NCBI GenBank assembly: GCA_002633005.1
Contig: NMRA01000007.1
Span: forward strand, 129,313-193,312
DNA length: 64,000 bases
From: Phoronis australis
Lineage: Eukaryota > Phoronida > Phoronidae
Direction of reading: 5' to 3'
In this document: piece by piece, positions 37,901-50,349 of the stretch
Numbering within the stretch: the stretch's first letter is position 1
How the letters are laid out: each line of letters begins with the position of its first letter
Position numbers and translations under genes: made by a program
The notes under the pieces: model-generated
The model's database searches: none
Seen by the model: the letters and a program-made list of their open reading frames with translations, nothing else
Told to the model about the DNA's origin: nothing

Positions 37901-39634
37901 TCTCAGTGTAAAACAGTCAAATTTCAGGCTCTTCAAGCAGGGCTCAAAAATTTAAAGATGGTTCAGACCATTGCAAACCTTGTGAAACACCGTGGTGAAA
38001 CACATATAGAGAAGAAACTGCTGGTGATTCTTGTTATTATCTCTAGCCAAACAGACATTTTATTATAATATATGCAGTAATAATTTCTTAAAAGAATTCT
38101 GTTAATCTCCTTTCGTGTCAGAACTGGTGTAGACATATGTTTCACCTTGCTGTCTAGTAGTACCAGGGTGGGAAAAGTATCTCTCGGCAGGACTCATAAG
38201 TATTCACAGGTAAGTTCAATGCCCCTCTCCAGATTATCAAAAATATGGGAACGGCATTCCGTTTCAGGGCTATCGAATTTGTGCTTTTATCACTGTGGGA
38301 GACAGTGGATCCATCAGTAGTTGATCCAAACTCAGAGGACCAAGCAAAGATGTTTCAGTTCCAAAGTTGAAGTGTAGCAGATTCTCCTCTGTTTTAAGGG
38401 TCCTATGCTGACCAATGGTTGGTTTCTCTCTCCTTGTGCTTCTTCTTCAGCTGGTATCTATGGTCATCAATATAGCTAATCAACCACTAATTAAACTCTG
38501 GCCTCAATACTTGCTGCATGTAATCCAGTACAGCTCAAAGTGCTGATTGGTTATTAGGAAGTGTCTGGACTGTTTTTATTGTACCATCAGCAGTGAGGCG
38601 CACAGAAATACTACCCCAACTGGTTTGAATTGCCTGGAGTCTCTCTGCCATCAGACCTCTCTGTGATAGGCAAGGTGGGTCCAGGAGTCCGGCAGCTGGC
38701 TGCGGTATACACCATTGCTCTGGTAGATACCACTAGTTGGGCTTGTCTGGAAGTTTGAAACAAAATCGTAGGTTTGCCTAATGTATGAGCTTCGTTCATG
38801 GTGGTTTGTTTAAATTTAGAAATGCAAAATTTGCTATGAATTTAACCTAGGCGATGAATGGTTGTATTTCAAAGATTTGTTCTATAATTCTGTTGTTTTT
38901 TTTTTGTGAATAGTTTCCACAGTATAAATAGTGAAAAGTATGTTTTCTTATTTAATTGTGTAGTTAAGTTATTTAGTTCTATCTTGTAAAAATCATTCTT
39001 CAAAGACTGGACGTTTATTGCACTTTTGTACATTGTCTAAACAGTCTGAGACACCTTCTTGTGTTTAAAACCAGGTCCTATAATAGAAAACATATGTGAC
39101 CCAAGACTTGGTCAATTTGTCTGTTGGCAGCTAGAGCTAAATGCTTTCTCCATTTATTTGTCATATTGATCACCAACACAGGAAGTAGTCCTGTCATTAA
39201 TAGAGACATTCAAGCTTTTTTTATCCCTTGACATATGGCAGACCAGCTTCAATTAGTGGCACGTGTGAGACTGGAGGTTGGTAGGATGTGTGGCCCATTA
39301 CAGTGATAGGGGAGGTCCTCCCCTGTTGGTCTCAAGTCTTCTGTCTCTGTCACTGGTAGTGTCTGGACTAGAGCTCTTGTAGTGAGAATTGAGTGCCTGT
39401 AGGGTTGTGTGTGGTGATCAGGGAAAGGCCACAAAGTTTCAGTTTTGTGGTTTTATTTCATGTATTTAACAGTTGTCAGTTATTTCTTGTCCTAATGGGT
39501 TTTTTAAAAGACTCCTTTGCAGTTTGTGAAATTGTGTTCCAAATAGCTTTAAAAATGAGTATTGGTGACCTTACCGTTCAAGTTAAACAAATTCCAACAA
39601 AATAAAAAGTAATTACCACCGATAATTACAGTAA

Positions 39635-39870
39635 AAATTCATCCGTTTAGGACAAAAACAATTGCTAAAAATGTCAGATTATTTTTCTATTTTTCAGAGC
39701 CTTGCCACATAGTTACAAATGCTCAAAGTTTTACCAACTATTGTTTAGTAATGGCTACGGTTTACAAACCATGCTAAAAGCAAAGTAAATGTTCCTGAAA
39801 TGTTATTTTTGGAGAAATTTGGCAAAAGGAAATTTCAGCTGTCCGCCACATTGAATCCCAAGCTGAAGAT
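39635..39870 (+). repeat. Dispersed repeat family B, copy 3
   Basis: Contains GGACAAAAACAATTGC, TTTAGTAATGGCTACGG, GCTAAAAGCAAAGTAAATG and GAAATTTCAGCTGTCCGCC, in the same order as the other copies. No coding capacity. Confidence 0.75.
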
Positions 39871-40774
39871 TTTTTATTGTATGTCAGAAAGTAATATACT
39901 GGTATCTTAACTCATCAAGGAGAACAGTCAACCAACTTCAATAGTAACAGTGCTATTCAGAGTAAACCATTGGGCTGAAGATGAGAAAACATTCCCTTGA
40001 AATGTTTTAAACAAAAAGGTTTTGTGTTGTTTTCCACCGTGAAAAGTGTCCTCAGGCAATCAGTAGATATAACTGCCTTTTATTTCAGTATGGGAAATAC
40101 TCAACTCTGTGTTTGTGTGTGTCGCTGGGGAAATTAGTCTGCTAGTAAGAATGATTGAGAACTTAAAAAGACAAAGCATTTATTTGGTGCTTCTTCTCTT
40201 TGATGAAGAAACTGAAAAAAATCATGTTGTGTCCTAAATTGGTGAGATTTTACTGTACCATTTCTGTGACAGATGAGCTCCTGTGATTCTTCAGTTTCAT
40301 GATTAAGGTAGAAAACTGACTTGGTAACCCTTTATGAAAATCAAACGTTATGTTACTCTGGTATGAATAAATGTATGAAAACTTTCTTATCGTTTGAATA
40401 TAGAACTTTCAGATAATGAAGAATTCAAGCCAAACATCTGTGGAGGTCGTAGCAAAAATGACCCTCTTGCGATTTCTCACCCCAAAATGATTCCTTTTCC
40501 CTTGATATTTTATCAGGCAAAAGGCAACCTTTCAAATGGCGTGAGACTGCCCTTCTGATAATGACATTGCCTGTATACCACCAATGTATATATGATGGTC
40601 AGATGTCAGTATTTCCTTATGGAAAATATTACTTCGGGTGACTCAAAGTCTCCTTTTCAGTTTCATATTAATTCAGGAATACTGATGTTGACTAATACCC
40701 TGGTGTATAATCTATTACAGGTAACAAAGACCATGGTTATTCCCAATACACTCTGACCGACCGCTGCCATCAGT

Positions 40775-43700
40775 ATGCCACCGCGCAAGTCTGCATGGTT
40801 TTGTGGCTGCTTCGGCGGCCGGACTCCAGAGATCAAGTACGGCGATGCGACAGAGAATGGGATGATGATGATGATTCACCCGGTGCAAGTAGACATGCCT
40901 ATACCCGAGGACGAGGGTGAGCTCAACGCCATGTTCACGGAACTTGTGGTAAGTGTCCATTGAATATATATTTTCCTGTTATAAGTAGTATGAACACAGC
41001 CCCTGAAATCGCTTTCGCATTATATCCAGGTTCTCATTCACTCCATTGCATACATTCACTAGTAAGACCGAGCTCAGCAGAGTAGGAGACACCTTTGTGC
41101 AATGCTCGATTGTCTGCCAGTGAACCTGGGATTCAAACTTGGCCAAACTGTCTTCTTGTTTACAAAGTGTGCACTGTCAATTCATGGTTTCTTTTGGAAA
41201 ATATAGATCATGTACGTGTTCTTAGGCATAAGAACTTCGTGAAAAAAGCAAGATCATGCAAAATCACATAAGCGAAAGCGGAGTGTTTCGCAAGTATGGT
41301 ACGGACCTTAATAGCAAAATGTCAGCCCTTGGTGTGATTGGTCAGTGAGGTTGAATTTTTGAATTATGTGGTAAAATTTGCCGTGTTTTGTGAGTGTCTC
41401 GAGTCTATGGAACACATCTTCAGTGAGAGTGTGCTGATGAAGATGGCTAGCTAACAAGACAGGAATTGTTTCACTTCCAATATTTTGCCATAGAAATCTA
41501 TGAATAGACAACACTCATAATTTCATTGGGTCTTGCTCAAGGACAGCTGTACAATACAAACAGTTATGATAATGAACTAAAGGTTTCTTCCGATGCTTAA
41601 AGAATAATGTTATGAGTTTAATGACTGATGCCCTAGCTTTAATAGCTAGGGGAGTCCTGTGCGTGCATGCGTGCGTGCGTGTGATCTGCCTCCCTATGTG
41701 GGTGACCAACCTCTTGCTGTCCTTCAGATGTCCTGGGGCCACCTGCTCGCCACCCGTTTGATTAAATACTTGTGAAATGTACTGTATTTATTTTTCTTGA
41801 ACAATTTGATGGAACAGCACTCCACTGCTTTGTCTTATTCTACTCTAAATGAAGAAGCGTTTCCATAAGTAAACATGTACTGGCTTCAATATAACTTGGA
41901 CAGCCATTCTAAAGATGGTAGCTACATCAAACAAGAAGTCAATAAACTTAAGATATCACTCTCCGACTATTACGCTGATGTTGTTCCTTTGATTTTGAAA
42001 GCTTAATTTGGTTATTGTACGGAAATGTGAGAGAGACAGTCATTTATTTTATTAGGATGTATCGTTTTCTACACTGATGGAGAAAGTCTGTGATCCTACG
42101 GAACAACACAATCTTCCGTTGGTGATTTTTATTACAATTAAGGAAATATTGAATACTGCTTTTGTGTGTACGTGACCAGAAATCGTGCGTGTTATTTTTT
42201 GATGAATTACCGCTAACATGTTGATGAAAAATCAAGGGCCTGCATTTGTAGTCAACCAAAGCATTTCTATTATGGTACCACATCTGCCTTTAAAATAACA
42301 TTACAGAACCAGTTCTCCCCTCATTTACAAGTCTGTCTGTTAATGAAAACAAATTAACGAGCTCAGACAAGGCCTCATGACATCGGTCAATATCCTTTAA
42401 TGATCAAAAATGCAATGGTCTAGTGGACAAAACCAGCAACAACAACAGTCTGGCTGTGAAAAGATCGTTTGAGCTTTACTACTGGCCTATTCTTAGCTCA
42501 CTGCACCCAAGGGGGCACCAGTGCTTTGGTCACAGAGTTTGCTTTTAATGTTGTGTAGAACCTTGTCAATCAGACTATTATTAATTGTGTCACGTGATCA
42601 AGTCTTTTTTAACAGAATTTAGCATAAAAAGAAATGTACTTTGTAGCAAAGCAACAGTATCAATATCTTGGCCGAATTTCATTTGATATAAGTGTTCAAC
42701 CAGTCATACTTCACTAGAGCCATATTTCACCAGTATTCAAATGTGTGTGATTGTATTTACAGGATGAGTTGGACCTCGACCGACCTCACAGAGAAGCAAT
42801 GTTTAGCCTCCCGCCAGAGAAAAAATGGCAGATTTATTGTAGCAAGAAAAGGGTGAGTGGATCATCCACCTGAACGTTTTGCTTGATCATGTATTGTCAG
42901 ATACACTAATGTATCCCATGTATTGGAAGATACAAAATTGTAACATGTGTCTTGTGAGATACAATAATGTTAGGTTTCTTGTCAGATACAATAATGTATC
43001 ACATGTCTTGTCAGATACAATAATGTTAGGATTCTTGTCAGGTACAATAATGTATCACATGTCTTGTCAGATACAATAATGTTAGGATTCTTGTCAGGTA
43101 CAATAATGTATCACATGTCTTGTCAGATACAATAATGTGACACATTTGTCAGCAACTTCAATAATATAGCCGGCTTGTCAGATACACTAGTGAAACATGT
43201 CTTGTCAGATACCATAAATATAGATTATTACTTGGCGAAGTCATTATCCCCCATATTCTAGAGCCCGAGTGGATTTTGAAGAATTATTGCCCGAGGGGCA
43301 TGAGCCCCGAGGGTGATAATTCTCCAAAATCCACGAGGGTTCTAGATAAGGGGATAACGACTGAGAACATGTAATAATCTATTTATACCACATACTGAAC
43401 GAGAAGCAGTGCAATGAATCGATTTACCTTTCTCGACTCGCCTCGGCTTTGTAACTACTTTCTATATCAGAGGCCCGGGGTCGGAGGTCGTGACCTTTTA
43501 AGAAAAGCCGAGCTATTTTTGTCTAATAATGATTTTACTCAAAATCAATTGAAAATTTAAACAAAATAGAAATAAAGTGAATCTACAAATTAAGGTTTAG
43601 CAGCTATTATAGCTTACTACACATTTTATCATGCTAAGCTTCGACCGGGAAAATATTGTCTGCTAAAGTAGGTTATCACTGGTAACTGAGTATAATACTC

Positions 43701-46700
43701 AAGTCAAAGGATTCTGACAACACGATACCCGCATTTAAATTGGAGATCGGTGACTTAAAAGTGAAAGAACATGAGAGAAAAATTTCACTGAATTAAAATT
43801 TCATTTTTATGGAAATTATGTGCCTTTATTTTCATAGCGTATAAATGTCGGTACAGTGCCGTTTGTTGAGCATGCGATTGTTGCGCGTGCTCATTTAAGT
43901 ATTCTATTTTCACGGTCGATGACGTCAGCCGCTGAGTGGTGCAGTGGTAAAGTCGACAACCTGAAACTCTTGCGGCCCAGGTTCGAAACCGGCCTCAGTT
44001 CCCGCCAAAATGTAATCTCACTAGTGAGACAACTAATTTAAAATGGGTTATTACAGGGTTTTATTGGCCATTCGAGGCTAATATTGTGGTATAAATTAAT
44101 GTAACACATTTCTTGTTAGATGCAATAATGTAACACATGTCTTGTCAGATACAGTAATCTTACACTTGTCTTGTCAGATACATTAATATAACACATGTCT
44201 TGTCAAATACAATAATGTAACACATGTCTTGTCGGGTACAATAATGTGACACGTTTGTGGTTGATTTTTACATTGCACACCAGTTATGTGTTCTAAAGAA
44301 ATTCCACATCACTTTTGCTTCTTGTCTTGTTATGTAAAAACTGCATGCGCTGTCTTTACAGGAACAAGATGACCCTAATTCCACCAGTTGGCCTGATTAT
44401 TACATTGAAAGAGTGAACACAATGTCTTCTGTGAGTTATTTTATCATTCCAGTCTTTTTATACAATATGATAAAACATTTAGTCTAAATTTGTGTTGGAA
44501 TACTTTATAACAAACCAACAGGTTCTTGCTTGAAGTAGTTATGTAAATGGCTTGGTAGAAAGTTATATATTGGGCTTCTGTAAATCTACCTTCTCCGTGA
44601 ATGACTGGCAATAAACTTGGACCTAAGTCCTCAATAAAGTAAAACATGAGGCAAGTGCTCATGACCATATGTTTTCTCCGCAATAGGTACAAGTTGAATC
44701 TTACCACAAAATACACAAAATATGCTTTGTTTCCGCTCGCCCTGTGCTCATTCCTTTAATATTAGTAGCTGGACAGTAAACTATTTTATTTTTTCCACTT
44801 TTTTGCCAGAGTGCATTAGGAAATGCTTTGAGTGGTGTGTGTATTTTACGATCACTAACATGACAAAAAACAATATTCATTTTAAATTGTGGATTACATA
44901 ATTATTTTGTTTTTTTTACTTAAACCAACTCTAGGTTTTCTTTGCCTATGATGAAGAAGATGTTGCAGCTAGACAGAAGCTAGTTGATGGTTTGAAGACA
45001 GCCCTCCGCACACAGCCTATGAGGTAATAGAAGTCATTTCTAACGCAAAATTTTAAATGGGTATTCATTCATTTTCTTCTTCCAGGATTACCTAAAAGGG
45101 AAATAATTCGGCTAGCAAATTAATTGTTTACTTTTTTAGAACTAGAACCTACTGCATTGGAAATTAAGCATATTATTATATTATCTATGTACATTCTCAA
45201 CTTAATTTGAGTGGAATAAACCCTCTTCGGTGCTTGTCTTTTGTTTTCTGGTTTGTAAATATGAAAATTACTATGAAATTGAATTAAAAATGCTTTGTTT
45301 CTTAGGTTTGTAACTCGGTTTATCGAGCTGAATGGGCTGCAGTGTTTGATAGACTTCCTCCGCGGCATGGATTATGAGACGCAACAAAGTACAATACACA
45401 CGTCCATACTGGGCTGTCTGAAAGCACTTATGAATAACTCGGTATGTAAACTACATGCGTGCTTCATCAAAGTAATTAAGAATTAACTCGGACATTGTAA
45501 AATCTATTTTATTTCAGACACAAATTATTTCCAAAATTGCTGACATTGGTGTGAATGCTCAGAATAATCATTATTTTAAATATTATTTGATGGTATGGAT
45601 AACAGCGCTGAACTTGACAATGGTCATCCATTATTTTGGTTTAACTTGCTTTTATAAAAATGAGAAAATTTTAAGTAACCCCCCAATATTGTGACCTAAA
45701 TTATGAGATTTTTATGTATTTCTAAGTCGACCAACATACATTTTGAGTACTTGGAAAAAAGTCTTGGCCGCGTCAAAGTTTTTGAATTGAAGGTGGCTGC
45801 CGTCCTAATTAAAGTTGATATAGTGAATGTTAATAAACATTTATTAAGTCATCGATGTATTAACTACGCCATGTCTTTGGGTGTCACGTTTTTTGGCATA
45901 TTACACCATGTGAAGACTTTCTTATTAACTTTCAAAATTTAGAGCTTTAAAAGAAATTTGAATCAAATAAATGTCAGTGCCACTTGTGCACTGTGATGTA
46001 TGACCCGTTTTGTCTTATGATACAGGAAATAATGAATAGCTCATCTTTCCTTGTGAATTGCTTCAAACTGAACCATGTTGATCTCCCTAACATCATTGCA
46101 GCAAGGCCGAGCCCACGTCCTGGCCCATCCAACAGCCGTCAACATCATAGCCCAGAGCCTGAGTACAGAGAATATAAAAACCAAGATAACCGTTCTCGAA
46201 ATCCTCGGAGCCATGTGTCTCGTCCCCGGTGGTCACAAGAGGGTGCTAGAAGCCATGTTTCATTACCAGAAGTACGCATGTGAACGGTGTAGGTTTCAGG
46301 TGAGTGTTCAAGAGGTTGTCATGTGAATGAGGTTGGTTTCATGTGATACAAATGTGATGGGATGTTAGCAACGGTACATTTATTGTTATGCTTATTTAGT
46401 TGTTCATTTATTCTCATGTTAATGTTTTTGTTGCGTCTCAGTGCGCCTTTGTTACGTGGACATGCGGGCCTGACAGTATGTGTCGGGCACTTCGCTAGCG
46501 ACAGGCTTTGGAGAAGGGTGTTTCCATCCTTTGCTTATATGAAATTGAGCGTTTTCATGTGTAACTGAATTGAAACGTATGCCTGATGAGGTGAAATACA
46601 CATTTTTGATGTTCACTGGAGACTTGCTCTGATACACAAACATGATCTTGGACAAGTCTGGAATCTGGTTCATACATAGACTTGTGACTTGTACCGACAA

Positions 46701-49700
46701 TGCATTTTCATCTACGACTCTAGACTTAATGTCTTTATTTTGAGCTTTTCCTCCATTCGCTAATTTAGAAGGAGTTTCCTTTATCTGATAATAATAATTA
46801 TTATTAACAATTGTATTATACTGGTTTATGTAGACATCAGTGCAAATTCAACCTAGAAAGATGACATGTTTTCCACTGACGAAACCTTACACTGCTTGTT
46901 TCAGTCAGTAGTCTATGACTTGGACCGTAGTACAGGCATTTACAGAGATGAAGTCAACTTGAAGACAGCCATAATGTCGTTCATCAATGCAGCACTCAAA
47001 TATGGGCCTGGACAGGTATGGTGAAGCTTCTTTAGAGGTTTCCTTGTGTTTTTTATCTTATAGAGGATCTTAATTCAATTTTGCTTGCTAAAACGTATTA
47101 TCAAGAATGGAATCACTTAATTGTTTGATAAAAAGTAGCTGTTATTTATTTGTTTTGCGTGAAAATTTATTGTATACATCTTGCTTCTGTTCACTGTTAG
47201 TCGGTTGTATGGGAATTACGATGACTACAGCATCAGTTGATGCTTTTGCACATACACCAAGTGTTTGGAAGGAATTATCAAACTTGCTTCAATGTTGTAT
47301 GACCTGACAATGGTCACATTGATTTCTTTATAGGTAGAAAACATGATCGTTCGTCGGAAAAACTGAATTATGTGCCTCTGATATTTTCTTATCTCTTGCT
47401 TAATCGTGTTTTTTGATTATCTAGTTTTATTGAAACTTAGCAATCTTGTCCCAATTAGCATTCTTCCATACAGTTATCTCATGTGGTCAATCATTGTTTT
47501 GCATTCAAAAGAGAGGTCAGGCTTTAGTTTTGCTCTGGGATGTTTGTGAACTACTTGCCCCTCACGGTGTTTCACAGTAGGTATTGCCCAGTAGGTGGAA
47601 ACTTCCCTACTGGGCTAAGTTTGTTAAGATATCTACAGGTGGCCCCAAGTTGCTATGGCCTTGGGAAGTCTTGTTTTGAATTCAGTTGATCTGTATGGTT
47701 GTAGAGCAGGATGGCAGGCTCTGACCCCAATATGGATGTCAAGAAAATAGTATGTGGATATAGCCAGGTGTTGTGATTGGGTTTTGGCTATTGGATTTCA
47801 CTGAGTGTGTCTAATGCATATCTAACAATGTTGAAGAATGATCAGTTGTAAATTGTTCTCTTGCCTGGTGTCACGCAGGATCGCATGGAGTTTCGGATGC
47901 ATTTGAGATACGAGTTCTTGATGCTGGGCATTCAGCCGGTGATAGACAAGTTAAGGGAACATCAGAATGCCACTTTGGACAGACATTTGGACTTCTTCGA
48001 GATGGTCAGAGCTGAAGATGAAAAGGAGTTTGCCAAGAAGTTTGAAGTTGTAAGTATTAGTCTGTTTACGTTAGTTCACTGTGTATCAATATGTACATAC
48101 AACATAATACACGGCCATTGATACAACTGTCCTCTGATTGGCTGAAGCGCGGTACGATAACTTTCAATGTGGCTTACTATTGATCAACTTGTCTATGAAA
48201 TATCATTTTTCGTTGATTCTACCTGGATGTCAGACACTGTAGAAATCGTAAACCCTGTCCACAAAGCGTACAGCTGTTGTCAATACTTCAAATCTGCTGT
48301 AAAACAAAGTAGTCTAATAGTAAGAGATGGAATAAACAGAGGTTGTGTTATACAACAGAGGCCAATCCTTTGGTGTATCAGGTGATGTGGATCGATGGAG
48401 AGAAGTATTGGTCTCCTTTGGTACATGTGACCTGATATCAGCCTCAAGATGGGTCCGTATTTGTGTCAAGGCTTGGAATTTTCTTCTTTTAAAAGGATTT
48501 CCTCCTTTTATTTAATTTCTAGTTTTCTATTCTTCGTCTCTTTTTATCATTATTTCCTTGAATTAAATTTTACGGCACAAAAAATATTTCTATCACACAA
48601 GCTATTTATTTGTGGAAAACAATACATCACGCAAAAAATTTTCCTCTTTTTGTCATTGGTCATTCCAAGCCCTGTTGTATATTAAACTCACTTCTTTAAA
48701 AATTTGACAAAATGAAGATACGTGAAGAAGCAAGTATTAAAGCGTTGTCCTATAGCCTCAGTTGTTATGTATGGTAGGTGCTTTAAAGTACCTTTAAGGT
48801 TAAAGGACAATTTAACTTACTAATTGCTGTCTAGTGTTACAAGCAGTTTTACATTTTGTCAAAAAAGTGTTAGAAATGAGTTAGTGACCAAAAATGTAAT
48901 ATAACTTGATAACATGAAAAATAAATGACATACAAAGTTTGAGATTTGACTGGTACAAGGTAACTTTAATACTGCACAACCCTATTATGAATCTCACCCA
49001 CATTTTGTAATTCTTAACGTTTGTAACTGTTTGATTCAATTCAATTTTGATAACTCGTCGCTGTCTTCTACCGCCAGTCTCACGTAGACACTAAGAGTGC
49101 CACCAGTATGTTCGAGTTGCTCAGGAAGAAGTTGGCCTTCACCACAGCCTACCCTCATCTACTGTCCATACTTCAGCATTCTCTACAGTTACCATGTAAG
49201 TGTTTACATCTATTGCGGTGTCCTACAGAGGTCTCTGTCTTACCCACACTTATTGTTTGTATCACGACAGTGTCAGAACAGACGTGTAATGTAGAAACGT
49301 CTCGCTAAGAAAACGCCATTATCCTCCCACCATTGATAATTTGAAGTCGATTTTTTATGACGCAATGAAGTATTTTCTGTCACAATTGTTCAAAATGAGA
49401 TATCTAGATGGAACTAGATTGTGAATATATACACACACTGAAATGTGAAATCTATCTGTTGAGTTGATGAGCTCAGATATTGTGTTGTTATGGTGCTTTC
49501 TGAGCTTACATCTTTTATTGTGAATTTTTTGTGAATTACAGTTTCCATAATTAGAANTACAAGGTAACTTTAATACTGCACAACCCTATTATGAATCTCA
49601 CCCACATTTTGTAATTCTTAACGTTTGTAACTGTTTGATTCAATTCAATTTTGATAACTCGTCGCTGTCTTCTACCGCCAGTCTCACGTAGACACTAAGA

Positions 49701-50349
49701 GTGCCACCAGTATGTTCGAGTTGCTCAGGAAGAAGTTGGCCTTCACCACAGCCTACCCTCATCTACTGTCCATACTTCAGCATTCTCTACAGTTACCATG
49801 TAAGTGTTTACATCTATTGCGGTGTCCTACAGAGGTCTCTGTCTTACCCACACTTCTTGTTTGTATCACGACAGTGTCAGAACAGACGTGTAATGTAGAA
49901 ACGTCTCGCTGAGAAAACGCCAGTTTCCTCCCACCATTGATAATTTGCGGTCGATTTTTTATGACGTAATGAAGTATTTTCTGTCACGATTGTTTGAAAT
50001 GAGATATTTAGATGGAACTAGATTGTGAATATATACACACACTGAAATGTGAAATCTATCTATTGAGTTGATGAGCTCAGATATTGTGTTGTTATGGTGC
50101 TTTCTGAGCTTACGTCTTTTATTGTGAATTTTTCTTGTGAATTACAGTTTCCATAATTAGAATTTCAAAAATTGTTGATAAGCTCTGTCCATTTCTCTTA
50201 GTCACCACACCAAATGGCAACAGTAACATCGGTCACTACTGGCAGCTGATCGACCGTGTCGTCCAACAGATAGCCATACAGCAGAAGGATGGCAAAGACC
50301 CTGACGTAGCGCCACTAGAGGGACTCGATGTCAACAAAATTGTCAAGCA
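40775..50349 (+). CDS. DAAM1/2 ortholog: DAAM GTPase-binding/FH3 (autoinhibitory) region, exons 1-10
   Basis: Residues about 1-434. Visible DAAM blocks are [20 protein letters not shown] (exon 2), [16 protein letters not shown] and [20 protein letters not shown] (exons 4-5), and [20 protein letters not shown] with [13 protein letters not shown] (exon 6). Others are [15 protein letters not shown] (exon 7) and [20 protein letters not shown] (exon 8). These form the armadillo-repeat DID, which binds Rho-GTP and, in the resting state, the C-terminal DAD. Exon 3 (44362-44430, [19 protein letters not shown]) matches the human segment ending SWPEFYIDQLN. The first 35 residues are divergent from vertebrate DAAM. 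Confidence 0.93.

Larger units (their letters stand above)
23526..40720. other. Inferred DAAM intron 1, about 17 kb, no supported exon
   Basis: No coding exon with family resemblance was found on either strand. The stretch contains dispersed-repeat copies (about 27970-28150, 30715-31290, 39635-39870), a possible foldback element (about 29010-29440), a poly-T run (34982-34999) and a short perfect inverted repeat at 37616-37636 (CTCCTGATT/AATCAGGAG). Open frames up to 117 codons occur but overlap each other on both strands and look random. The length and position, in intron 1 of a developmental gene, suit enhancers, but none can be identified from this one sequence. Confidence 0.5.
43213..44096. 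mobile_element. Composite insertion splitting the minisatellite (foldback plus SINE)
   Basis: A block of about 880 bases interrupts the minisatellite. It begins with a long imperfect palindrome (43221-43381) and contains a tRNA-like SINE head near 43934-44010. TTTATACCAC at 43382-43391 and GTGGTATAAA at 44085-44094 are inverted to each other. No transposase or reverse transcriptase frame is present, so any element is non-autonomous. Exact ends and target-site duplications are not resolved because the flanks are themselves repetitive. Confidence 0.65.

Noticed and set aside
41660-41680. CRISPR array or significant microsatellite at GCGTGCATGCGTGCGTGCGTG
   Set aside because: A short GT/GC simple repeat of about 20 bases in an animal genome, with no spacer structure.
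42879-43079. 66-codon frame with repeated VRYNNV motifs
   Set aside because: Translation of the DAAM intron minisatellite.
43934-44010. A functional tRNA gene
   Set aside because: The A and B boxes are good but I cannot fold full acceptor and anticodon stems, and it lies in a repetitive insert; called a SINE head instead.
49682-49799. A second, mutually exclusive DAAM exon 9
   Set aside because: Sequence identical to the first copy, frame-incompatible in tandem, and separated by an N; a haplotype artefact is simpler.
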